A DNA stretch of 35,960 bases from Verrucomicrobiota bacterium JB024 (GTDB lineage Bacteria; Verrucomicrobiota; Verrucomicrobiia; Opitutales; Cerasicoccaceae): NCBI GenBank assembly GCA_030673825.1, contig JAUTCS010000066.1, positions 1-35,960 of the forward strand, given 5' to 3'. A program made the position numbers and the translations under genes. Below are positions 16,327 through 23,899 of this stretch, piece by piece; position 1 is the first letter of the stretch, and each line of letters opens with the position of its first letter. The notes beneath the pieces are model-generated. The model had not been told where the DNA came from. It did not search any database and saw only the letters and a list, made by a program, of their open reading frames with translations.

Positions 16327-17004
16327 ATGAAGCTCTCTCGACCCCTTACACTCGTTGCGGCCATGAGCTTTGCGCTCTCCGCACAGGCTGTCACCGTTTC
16401 AGATTTTGGTGCCAACCCGCCCACCGAAAACGTTGAAGTCAGCCAAACCATCAGCAACGGCGCCTACCAGTGGCGTAACAATGAAGCCAGCCGGCGTGAC
16501 CTCGGCCAGTCCTTTCTGGCGGAGACTGATTTCACCCTGGACTCGTTCAGCTTCCAGGCCAACGGGAACGTTCAGGTTGGCGCCAGCGGGGCTGCCTTCA
16601 CCGTGACGATCTACGAGAACAACAACCGGGATGCGGTGGGGACGGCCATTTCCACGCAGACGGGCACATACCTGACCTCGGCCAGCAACCCAGTTGCCAG
16701 TAACTGGCTGCTGTTTGACCTGGCCGAAAATGTCGATGTCACCGCGGGGAACTACTACACCATCATGCTCTCCTGGAATGTCGCCAGCGTCACCGACCAG
16801 GATCAGGTGTTCCAGATTGATTCCACGGGCACTAGCTACTTGCCCGGCCGTCTGTGGGAGTATAACGGCACGACCTTCACTCCCATGGGGTATGATATGG
16901 CGTTCACCGTTCAGGCGATCCCTGAGCCGAGCACGATGGCCTATGGCCTCGGGGCGGGTGTCCTGATCGTTTCGCTGTTCCTCAAGCGTCGCCGCAACCG
17001 CTAA
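16327..17004 (+). CDS. PEP-CTERM-anchored beta-sandwich protein (locus 2 lead gene)
   Basis: The start at 16327 gives 225 residues with a clean signal peptide (M-K-L-S-R-P-L-T-L-V-A-A-M-S-F-A-L-S-A-Q-A). The body is a single jelly-roll-like domain with R-R-D-L-G-Q-S-F-L-A-E-T and W-L-L-F-D-L-A-E-N-V-D-V-T-A-G-N-Y-Y. The tail is I-P-E-P-S, a hydrophobic helix and K-R-R-R-N-R, a standard PEP-CTERM sorting signal. The same domain pattern occurs at the N-terminus of the beta-helix protein at 18834. It is followed by an intrinsic terminator, so it may be made in excess over the downstream enzymes. A glycan-binding role is inferred. Confidence 0.88.
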   Translation: MKLSRPLTLVAAMSFALSAQAVTVSDFGANPPTENVEVSQTISNGAYQWRNNEASRRDLGQSFLAETDFTLDSFSFQANGNVQVGASGAAFTVTIYENNNRDAVGTAISTQTGTYLTSASNPVASNWLLFDLAENVDVTAGNYYTIMLSWNVASVTDQDQVFQIDSTGTSYLPGRLWEYNGTTFTPMGYDMAFTVQAIPEPSTMAYGLGAGVLIVSLFLKRRRNR

Positions 17005-17016
17005 CTTTTTTGTCAT

Positions 17017-17056
17017 GCCTGCCGGATGCCATCCCCTGACCTCCGGCAGGCTTTTT
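17017..17056 (+). terminator. Intrinsic terminator after the locus 2 PEP-CTERM gene
   Basis: GCCTGCCGGA and TCCGGCAGGC form a perfect 10-bp stem with a 15-base loop followed by TTTTT. It lies between the PEP-CTERM gene and the GH110-like gene and includes the in-frame ATG at 17015, which argues that the downstream gene starts later, at GTG 17063. Confidence 0.88.
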
Positions 17057-17062
17057 CTTCCC

Positions 17063-18802
17063 GTGAAAACCATCGTTACCCTTTTTACTTTGGCAACCGC
17101 TACCCAATACGTACTAGGTAGCACTCCGACTCAGGCTGTTAATGACCCGGTAGCTTACTTGCAGACCCTTCCCGCGGACGTGCGTGAGGTCGTGATCGAA
17201 CCCGGCGTCTATCGTCTGCCCGAGAAGGGGCTCCACCTGACGGATGTGTCGGACCTCTCTATCGTGGCCGACGGGGTGACCTTTCTGGCGACCAATCCGA
17301 CCGGTCCGGCGCTGACCTTTACCCACTCCGCGGACATTACGGTCCGGGGGCTGACGATCGACTACGATCCGCTGCCCTTCACGCAGGGGACGATCACGGC
17401 AGTGGACCGGGAGGCTCGCACGGCTGAGGTCGAGATTGATGCCGGCTATCCGGTGTTGACCGAGCTGTATCTGGTCAACCGCATGCACCTGTTCGAGCCC
17501 GACGTGCACCAGTTCAAGCCCGGGGCGCCCGATTACTACTTGAAACGTTTCGAGCGGATCAGCGACACGCGTGGGCGGATGATCTTCCGGGAAAACGAGC
17601 CGGGGCTCGATTTTGTCGAGGTCGGCGACCGTGCGGCCTTTAATCCGCGTTCGGAGTCGGGCGTCAAGATCATGGAGGGCTGCCGCGGGCTGCGCTTCGA
17701 GGATGTCACCATCCATACCTCGCCCGGCCTGGGGGTCATCATCCGCTTCGCCGACGAGGCGGGGGTGTTCGAGGGCTTGAAGATTCTGCCCGGTCCGCCG
17801 CCTGCGGGGGCCACGACTGAGCGCCTGCTGTCCACCTGTGCCGATGCCTTTAACGCCGCCTACACCCGCAAGGGGCCAGTGCTCGACGGCTGTGAATTCG
17901 CCTACATGGGGGATGACTCGCTGAACCTGCACGGGGTGGTGCTGCCGGTCCTGCAGTGGATCGACGAGCGGACTTTCCTGAGCATGCGCCATCAGGCCAA
18001 CGAGCGTTTCGACCGTGTGATTCACCCGGGCGATGAGGTCCGGTTCCTCGGCGACCGGGACTACGGCCTGCTCACCACGGCGACGATTGAGAGCTTCGAG
18101 ATCGTGGATGAGCCCTACAGCAAGTGGCGTCCGCTGGCTCTCCAGTTCTGGCCGACCTTTAAGCATTCCAAGGCCGCGACCTTTTTCCGGGTTCAGCTGA
18201 CCGAGCCCGTCGAGGGGGTGCCCGTCGGCTCGATCAGCGAGTACCTGATTACGGCGGCCTCGGATTTCGTGGTGCGCGACTCGTACTTCCACGACCACCG
18301 CGGCCGCGGCCTGCGCATCATGGCGGGTAACGGCGTGATCGAGAATAACCGCTTCGAGCGCATCAAGGACGCGGGCATCAGTATGGGGCCGGAGATCGAT
18401 TTCTGGCGGGAGGCCGGCTGGGTGAAAGACATCACCGTGCGCGGCAATACCTTTGTCCGGGTGGGCGAGGGCATGCCGGCCATTCCGGAAGATCTGTATA
18501 CCTTTGGCGTGATCACGGTGTTCGCCCGTGCCACTCCCGAGGGGCACGGCACGGTTTACTACCCGGGCAATGAGAACCTGCTCATCGAGGGCAACCGGAT
18601 CGAGCAGAGCCCCCGCGACGGTATCAACATCTCCGCCGCCCGCGATGTCACGGTCCGCGGCAACCACATCGAAGCGGTCAATCAGGGCGACTTGAGCGCG
18701 ATGGGCGAATCCTTTGGGCTGACCAACGGCCAGCCCATCACGATCAACCAGGCCTCCGTGCTGATGGAGGATAACACGATCATCGTTAACGACACCCTTT
18801 AA
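17063..18802 (+). CDS. GH110-like beta-helix alpha-galactosidase candidate, exported
   Basis: I choose GTG 17063, since the earlier ATG 17015 lies in a terminator stem and the residues after the GTG form a signal-like start (K-T-I-V-T-L-F-T-L-A-T-A). The 579-residue protein is a right-handed beta-helix (I-T-V-R-G-L-T-I-D-Y, V-I-E-N-N-R-F-E-R-I, V-T-V-R-G-N-H-I). S-T-C-A-D-A-F (Asp261) and M-G-D-D-S-L-N-L-H-G (Asp284/285) match the D...DD arrangement of GH110 alpha-1,3-galactosidases; as I recall, characterised enzymes have three acidic residues with the same 23-24 residue spacing. G-R-G-L-R-I-M-A-G-N-G-V-I-E-N-N also fits GH110. The assignment is probable; other beta-helix hydrolases remain possible. 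Confidence 0.75.
   Translation: MKTIVTLFTLATATQYVLGSTPTQAVNDPVAYLQTLPADVREVVIEPGVYRLPEKGLHLTDVSDLSIVADGVTFLATNPTGPALTFTHSADITVRGLTIDYDPLPFTQGTITAVDREARTAEVEIDAGYPVLTELYLVNRMHLFEPDVHQFKPGAPDYYLKRFERISDTRGRMIFRENEPGLDFVEVGDRAAFNPRSESGVKIMEGCRGLRFEDVTIHTSPGLGVIIRFADEAGVFEGLKILPGPPPAGATTERLLSTCADAFNAAYTRKGPVLDGCEFAYMGDDSLNLHGVVLPVLQWIDERTFLSMRHQANERFDRVIHPGDEVRFLGDRDYGLLTTATIESFEIVDEPYSKWRPLALQFWPTFKHSKAATFFRVQLTEPVEGVPVGSISEYLITAASDFVVRDSYFHDHRGRGLRIMAGNGVIENNRFERIKDAGISMGPEIDFWREAGWVKDITVRGNTFVRVGEGMPAIPEDLYTFGVITVFARATPEGHGTVYYPGNENLLIEGNRIEQSPRDGINISAARDVTVRGNHIEAVNQGDLSAMGESFGLTNGQPITINQASVLMEDNTIIVNDTL
17101..17120. promoter_or_regulatory. Degenerate second operator inside the GH110-like gene
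   Basis: ACCCAATACGTACTAGGT (17102-17119) matches the palindrome at 16254-16271 in 16 of 18 positions, keeping the central AATACGTA. It lies in codons about 14-19 of the enzyme gene, about 850 bases from the main site, a layout reminiscent of auxiliary lac operators that allow DNA looping. Confidence 0.5.
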
Positions 18803-18833
18803 ACCGGTCCCGAACTTTATCTCGCTTTACACT

Positions 18834-20426
18834 ATGAATACCCCGCGCTTTTTCATCTCAGCCGCCCTTCTCCTGTTGGCTTGGCTGCCGGTCACGGCGG
18901 CCGAGACGACAGGGGAACTGGAGGGTTCCCTGGTCAGCGGCGAACCGCAGCTCGTCCAGAACGTGGCCTTCACCACCCCGAGCAAATCCGGCGGGATGCG
19001 TGTCTTCTGGATCGAGGGGCAGGGGCGGCGCGACATCGGGCAGCAGTTCACCGTGGAGACGGCGTTCGAGGCGCATCAGCTGGCGATCCAGATCAACGCC
19101 GGGACGGACGGCTTCGACGCGAAGGCGCCGATGAAGCTGACCTTTGCCAAGGTCGATGGCGGCCGTGCGCAGCCGGGCGACGTCCTGGCCGAGTTCACCG
19201 GGACACTCTCCGGCGGCAGTGAAAAGCCCTCCAGCGGCAAGTGGCTCGTCTTCAGCTTCCCGGCGGTCGAGTTTCAGCCGGGGCGCTATGTGTTTCTGTT
19301 GCAGTACACCGAGCCGGGGGCCAAGGGGCGCTCGCTGGTACTCAATGTCAGCACCGTGGCCAACGATTACGCGCAGGGGAAGGGCGTGATGTCCGACTCC
19401 AGCGATCCGGACAAGTTCAACTTTGGCGTGCCTGTCTGCTTCATCCTTTCCTCCTCGCTGCCCGGCTCGGGGCAGGGGGCCAGCCTGGAGCCGCGCACGC
19501 TCAAGGTCGATCAGCGTGGCGGGGCCGACTACACGAGCCTGCAGGCGGCGGCGGCGGCTGCGCGCCCCGGCGACATTATCAGCCTCGCGCCGGGGAGTGG
19601 CCCGTACCGCGAAGCACTGGAGGTCACGCAGTCGGGCACCGCGAATGCGCCCATCATCATCGAGGGCAACGGCGAGCTGATCACGGGTTTTGATCCCTTA
19701 ACCGGTTTTCAAAAGCAGGGGGATGCCTACGTCTGCGCGATCCCGGTACCCTTTCCCTACGTCCTGACCTACCAGGGGGAGCGCCTTCGGCAGGACGCGG
19801 CCACGGGCCAGTTCTCCAAGTACGCGGAACTCTCCGAGGACAAGCAGAGTATCCGGCTCCTGCCCGGCGTCAGCCCGGAGGGCTGGGAGGTCTCGACCCG
19901 CACCTATGTGGTGAAAATCTGGAATGTCTCCCATCACCTTTACCGCAATCTGCGGGCCTCCGGCGCACTGAACGACGGGTTCAACCTGCACGGGGTGGGG
20001 GACGACCTGGTCTTTGAAAATATCGAAGGCTTCCATTGCCTCGACGAAGGTTTCTCGGCGCACGACGACATCCGTTGCGAGATTCGCAAGGGGGCTTTCT
20101 ACGGCAACGACAACGGCCTTGTGAACATCGCCCGCAGCTTTATGGCGGCCTCCGACGTGGACATCTACGATAACCTCGGCTGGGGCCTGTACCTGCTGGA
20201 GTGCGGCGCGACCCTGGACAACGTTACCGTGCGGGACAACGGCCTCGCCCAGATCATCCTGGCGGATGCCGATGTGACCTGGACGCGCGTCACTGCCGCC
20301 ACCCCTGCGTGGACCACCCGCCGCTGGGTTACTTACAAGGAATCCGCCGGCAAGGAGGCACAGCCGCACCCGCTGGTCACGGATTCGCGCACCAAGCTGG
20401 ACGGCGGCCTGCCCACTCTCCTGTAG
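18834..20426 (+). CDS. Exported beta-helix polysaccharide-degrading enzyme candidate with lead-protein-like N-terminal domain
   Basis: This is a 530-residue protein with a signal peptide ending near V-T-A-A-E. Residues about 30-205 are a beta-sandwich whose G-R-R-D-I-G-Q-Q-F-T-V-E-T-A-F and W-L-V-F-S-F-P-A-V-E-F-Q-P-G-R-Y match the PEP-CTERM protein of the same locus. From about 222 a right-handed beta-helix starts (V-D-Q-R-G-G-A-D-Y-T-S-L-Q-A-A, then A-P-I-I-I-E-G-N-G), with D-G-F-N-L-H-G, C-L-D-E-G-F-S-A-H-D and Y-G-N-D-N-G-L-V-N later. The helix resembles pectate-lyase-like and galactan-cleaving beta-helix enzymes, but no specific family motif was fixed. It probably acts outside the cytoplasm on the same glycan as the GH110-like enzyme 31 bases upstream. 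Confidence 0.75.
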   Translation: MNTPRFFISAALLLLAWLPVTAAETTGELEGSLVSGEPQLVQNVAFTTPSKSGGMRVFWIEGQGRRDIGQQFTVETAFEAHQLAIQINAGTDGFDAKAPMKLTFAKVDGGRAQPGDVLAEFTGTLSGGSEKPSSGKWLVFSFPAVEFQPGRYVFLLQYTEPGAKGRSLVLNVSTVANDYAQGKGVMSDSSDPDKFNFGVPVCFILSSSLPGSGQGASLEPRTLKVDQRGGADYTSLQAAAAAARPGDIISLAPGSGPYREALEVTQSGTANAPIIIEGNGELITGFDPLTGFQKQGDAYVCAIPVPFPYVLTYQGERLRQDAATGQFSKYAELSEDKQSIRLLPGVSPEGWEVSTRTYVVKIWNVSHHLYRNLRASGALNDGFNLHGVGDDLVFENIEGFHCLDEGFSAHDDIRCEIRKGAFYGNDNGLVNIARSFMAASDVDIYDNLGWGLYLLECGATLDNVTVRDNGLAQIILADADVTWTRVTAATPAWTTRRWVTYKESAGKEAQPHPLVTDSRTKLDGGLPTLL

Positions 20427-20449
20427 AAGCTTTTGGCGATGGCATAACC

Positions 20450-21097
20450 ATGAAAAGACGTCAGACAAGTCTCCCGGGGTTTACCCTCATCGAGTTGCTT
20501 ACCGTGATCGCGGTGATCTCGATCCTTGCGGGCATCCTCATCGCCGCGATTTCGAGTGCCCGGCAGATGGCACGGACCGCCGAGTGTGCTTCGAACCTGC
20601 GCAACCTGGGCATTAGTTTGAATTTATTTGCGCAAGAGAACAGCGGCAAGCTGCCCACCGCCGGTAATTACAATGTCGTGGAAGGGGCGGGCACGAATAT
20701 GAGCTGGATGTACGCGCTGAACGATTTCCTCGCCGCGCGTTTCCCCGACATGAACGAGAAGTCGATCCTGCTTTGCCCCTCCGCCGCCGAGACGTATCCC
20801 AACGGCGACGCGCGGCGCACCTACGGTATGAACGCGGCAGGGACCGGCGGCGACATCGCCATGAACCCGAACTGGTTCCTCAAGCCCGCTTCGACCGTGC
20901 TGCTGATGGATACCAAGCACAACGGGGGCGGTGACGGTTACTTCGCTTTTGGCGCGGGCAGCTATGACCAGTATGTGGACTGGCGGCATGACGACGGCAC
21001 CAACGTCCTGTTTATGGACGGCCATGTGGAGAGAATTGAGAAAGCCGATGTCGCGCAGCTGCGCGAATACGTACTGAACTACCAGTTAAGAGAATAG
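20450..21097 (+). CDS. Prepilin-like protein with N-terminal methylation site (locus 2)
   Basis: The start ATG 20450 gives 215 residues beginning L-P-G-F-T-L-I-E-L-L-T-V-I, a canonical prepilin cleavage/methylation site and helix. E-C-A-S-N-L-R-N-L-G, L-L-C-P-S-A and the C-terminal F-M-D-G-H-V-E align with the proteins at 10095 and 24785. It lies 23 bases after the beta-helix gene and 4 bases before the GH4 gene, in one operon. It is a pseudopilin-like envelope protein; whether it joins the general type II secretion pseudopilus or binds substrate is unknown. Confidence 0.85.
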   Translation: MKRRQTSLPGFTLIELLTVIAVISILAGILIAAISSARQMARTAECASNLRNLGISLNLFAQENSGKLPTAGNYNVVEGAGTNMSWMYALNDFLAARFPDMNEKSILLCPSAAETYPNGDARRTYGMNAAGTGGDIAMNPNWFLKPASTVLLMDTKHNGGGDGYFAFGAGSYDQYVDWRHDDGTNVLFMDGHVERIEKADVAQLREYVLNYQLRE

Positions 21098-21101
21098 TCG
21101 G

Positions 21102-22526
21102 ATGATGAGTGACGTAGCAACAGAACCGTACACGGAAACGAACACTGAGAGCCTCCCAGTCACGGGTGGCTTGTCGGCGCTTAAGCGGATCACCTTTATC
21201 GGCGGGGGCAGTTATCAGTGGGTGCCGGTGCTCTTTCGGGACCTGGCCGTCAACGCCTCTCTACAGGACGCTCGCTTCGTCATGCACGATATCGACACCG
21301 AGCGCAACGCGGAGTTGGCCGGGGTCTGCCGGACCATCGCCCGCAAGGTGGAGTCGAACATCCGGATCGAGACCGAGGACTCCCTGACACGCGCGCTGAC
21401 GGGGGCCGATATCGTTGTGCTGTGCATCTCCACCGGTGGGCTGGAGGCGATGGCGCACGACATCGAGATCCCCAAAAAGTACGGGATTTATCAACCTGTC
21501 GGCGATTCGACCGGCCCGGGCGGCATCTCGCGCACGCTACGGAATGTTCCCGTGGTCGTTCGGATCGCCAAGGAGATGGAGAAGCACTGCCCGCAGGCTT
21601 GGCTGCTGAACCTGAGTAACCCGATGGACCAGATCGTGCAGGCCATCAGCCGGACGACCTCGATCAAGGTGGTCGGCCTGTGCCACGAGTACATGGGCTT
21701 CATGGGCAAGGCGCAGGAGTGGCTGGGCTTCGAGAATTTCCAGAAAAACTGTTCGGCCACGATCGCCGGTATCAATCACTTTGCGTGGATCACCCAGCTG
21801 GATGTGAATGGCGAGGACGGCCTGGAGATGCTCCGGCGCTTTCACGCGAAGGGCGGCGTCAGCAAGCTGAGCGCTTCCGAGAGCAAGCTGGTTAACCTCA
21901 GCGCCAAGCGCAGCCCGGAGAAGGTGAAGTTCCAGCTCTTCGAGAACTACGGCGTCATGCCTTACCCGGGTGACCGTCACCTGGTGGAATTCTTTCCCTA
22001 CTTCCTCTCCGAAAAGACGCAGTATGGAGCGGCCTTCGGGGTGGACCTGACCTCGATCGAGGATCGCCGGACGACGTGGATGGAGTACTTCATGGACCGG
22101 ATCAAAGACTGGACAAGCGACGACCCCGCGTCGGTGCCGCTGCAGCCGTCCGAGGAGTCACTGGCTCCCATCATCGCCGCTCTGCTCGGGGGCGAGTCGA
22201 CAATCCAGCCCGTCGCCGTTCCCAACCGCGGGCAGGTCTCCAACCTGCCGATGGGCTCCGTGGTGGAGACGCTGGGCACCTTCCAGCGTAACCTGCTTTC
22301 GCCGCATGTTTCCGGCCCGTTGCCGGAGGCGCTGGTCGCGTTGACCTACAAGCACTGTGTCAATCAGGACCTGACGGTCGAGGCCGCGCTCACGGGTAAC
22401 CGCGAGAGGGTGCTGCACGCCATGCTGGCCGACCCGCTGAACAACTGCAACGACTACCGGGAAATCACCGCCATGCTCGACGAGCTCATGGAGGCTAACC
22501 GGAGTTTGCTGCCGCAGTTCGGCTGA
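21102..22526 (+). CDS. GH4-family NAD- and metal-dependent alpha-glycosidase
   Basis: A 474-residue cytoplasmic protein, four bases after the prepilin-like gene. G-G-G-S-Y-Q-W-V-P near 35-43 is the Rossmann NAD-binding start. G-D-S-T-G-P-G-G-I, L-L-N-L-S-N-P-M-D-Q, G-L-C-H-E-Y (Cys194-His195) and G-I-N-H-F-A-W (His226) are the GH4 catalytic and metal sites. GH4 enzymes use oxidation-elimination chemistry on free or phosphorylated alpha- and beta-glycosides. The C-H-E-Y motif is closest to the C-H-E-V type linked with alpha-glucosidases, rather than C-H-S-V of alpha-galactosidases (family knowledge; tentative here). It probably finishes the breakdown of imported products of locus 2. Confidence 0.92.
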   Translation: MMSDVATEPYTETNTESLPVTGGLSALKRITFIGGGSYQWVPVLFRDLAVNASLQDARFVMHDIDTERNAELAGVCRTIARKVESNIRIETEDSLTRALTGADIVVLCISTGGLEAMAHDIEIPKKYGIYQPVGDSTGPGGISRTLRNVPVVVRIAKEMEKHCPQAWLLNLSNPMDQIVQAISRTTSIKVVGLCHEYMGFMGKAQEWLGFENFQKNCSATIAGINHFAWITQLDVNGEDGLEMLRRFHAKGGVSKLSASESKLVNLSAKRSPEKVKFQLFENYGVMPYPGDRHLVEFFPYFLSEKTQYGAAFGVDLTSIEDRRTTWMEYFMDRIKDWTSDDPASVPLQPSEESLAPIIAALLGGESTIQPVAVPNRGQVSNLPMGSVVETLGTFQRNLLSPHVSGPLPEALVALTYKHCVNQDLTVEAALTGNRERVLHAMLADPLNNCNDYREITAMLDELMEANRSLLPQFG

Positions 22527-22568
22527 GCCAGGTGTCTTCCGTTTAGCGTTTGGCGAGCTTGACGCATC

Positions 22569-23597
22569 CTAGGATGTCGCCGGGCGGACGGTTTTGCCCT
22601 CGCGCCAGTGGCCGGTGACGAGGGTGACCTTGGGCGTGGTGAGGCGGCCGTACTCGTTGTGGATGATTTTGCCCGCCACCAGATCGACGAGGGTGGTGCC
22701 CATCATGGCGCTGTCCTCGATCACGCCGCTGAAGGACTCGTCCGTGGTGGTGGCGAGGCAGGCGATGGCTATGTCTTCGGGGACGCGCAGGCCGAGGGCG
22801 CGGATCCATTTCATCTCGTGCTCGGTCGGGCACAGGAGGGCGTCGGGTTTCCAGCGCTCGTACCATTCTTTAAACTGCGCGAAGGGGACCTCCTCGGGGT
22901 TCCCCCGCATGATGGGGAGCGACTCCATCTGCGAGGAGAAAAGCTGGCAGCCGATGTAGCCGTGAGCCCAGTAGGTACGGACTTCCTTCTGGAACTGCTC
23001 AAGCGGGAGGCAAAGACCGATGCGCCGGTATCCCCGGGAGCGCAGGACCTCCCAGGCGATTTCGACATTTTTGAGGTGATTGTTCACGACGAGATCGGCC
23101 GGACAGTTCTGCCATGAGAGGCCGTTGCCGACGCAGGCGTAGCTTTTCCAGTCCAGGCCGCTAAAGGGTGTGGTCTTGCGGTAGGGGGCGCCGAGAATCA
23201 GTCCGTTGATTCCGCGTGCCTGGAGAATCCCGTCGATGCGGCGCGGGCTCATTCCCGCGGCTCTGAGGAAAAAACACTCGGTGTAGAAGCCGAGCTTTTC
23301 GGCCTGCATCTGGATATTATTGTACTGCTCGACGTAAACCTGGTTCGTCAACCAGTCGTCGAGGGATTTCGCGTCGGCGAGGATGGCGATACAGATTTTG
23401 TCCCGGATGGAGCGTCCGGAGCGGATGTGCTGCATCAGGGTGGAGACATACGCGTTACTGCGGTAGCCCTGCCGCTCGGCTTCGTCCAGTACGAGCTGGC
23501 GGGTCTCCTCGGGGATGCGGGGGTGGCCGCGCAGGGCGAGGGAGACCGTTGTCTGGTTCAAGCAAAGAGCTTGCGCAATGGATCGCTGGTTGGACAT
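22569..23597 (-). CDS. LacI-family transcriptional repressor of glycan locus 3
   Basis: This 342-residue protein opens directly with a LacI helix-turn-helix (Q-R-S-I-A-Q-A-L-C-L-N-Q-T-T-V-S-L-A-L-R-G-H). The effector domain contains G-M-S-P-R-R-I-D-G-I-L-Q-A-R-G-I-N-G-L and I-I-H-N-E-Y-G-R-L-T-T-P, very like the locus 1 regulator, so the two are paralogues. It is convergent with the GH4 gene (42 bases apart) and divergent from the PEP-CTERM-like gene at 23900. A palindrome at 23698-23715 lies in the shared intergenic region and is its likely site. Confidence 0.92.
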   Translation of the reverse strand: MSNQRSIAQALCLNQTTVSLALRGHPRIPEETRQLVLDEAERQGYRSNAYVSTLMQHIRSGRSIRDKICIAILADAKSLDDWLTNQVYVEQYNNIQMQAEKLGFYTECFFLRAAGMSPRRIDGILQARGINGLILGAPYRKTTPFSGLDWKSYACVGNGLSWQNCPADLVVNNHLKNVEIAWEVLRSRGYRRIGLCLPLEQFQKEVRTYWAHGYIGCQLFSSQMESLPIMRGNPEEVPFAQFKEWYERWKPDALLCPTEHEMKWIRALGLRVPEDIAIACLATTTDESFSGVIEDSAMMGTTLVDLVAGKIIHNEYGRLTTPKVTLVTGHWREGKTVRPATS

Positions 23598-23899
23598 GGG
23601 GTGGGGTGTTCGGTCGTGTCATTCAAAGGATCGCAGGTCGCCCACTGGGGCTCAAACCAGCATGCGTGGACTCACTCTATAATTTGAAGACGCGACGCAG
23701 TCATCGTGATGACTGATGCGCAAATTGCAAGTGTGCACTGAAACCCGTTTGATGGGGCCATGTTCTTCAGCCCCCACCGTGCTTTACCCCTGCCATGGCT
23801 GAGGGCGCGTCGTCCCGGCTCGGGGCGGCCGGTGGGCTCTTTCCTGTAAACGCCAACCCGACGATACCCGCTTCTCCAAACCCCAACGACATACCAATC
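23598..23899. other. Divergent intergenic region of locus 3
   Basis: About 300 bases between the LacI start and the PEP-CTERM-like start. It holds the palindrome at 23698-23715 and an AT-richer stretch around 23675-23735 (TATAATTTGAAG at 23678-23689) where the divergent promoters probably lie. An ORF extension of the plus-strand gene back to 23795 is possible but adds no signal peptide and is not used. Confidence 0.5.
23698..23715. promoter_or_regulatory. Candidate LacI operator, locus 3
   Basis: CAGTCATC-GT-GATGACTG is a perfect inverted repeat of 8-bp arms and a 2-base spacer, just downstream of a TATAAT-like element and about 100 bases from the LacI start. It fits an operator for the divergent regulator. 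Confidence 0.6.

Noticed and set aside
17114-18667. 517-codon minus-strand frame across the GH110-like gene
   Set aside because: Composition typical of antisense frames (many Asp, Arg, His, Val) and no recognisable domain.
22565-22576. CATCCTAGGATG palindrome at the end of the locus 3 LacI gene
   Set aside because: It lies inside the coding end between convergent genes, has no loop or T run, and 12-bp palindromes can occur by chance; not called as a site.
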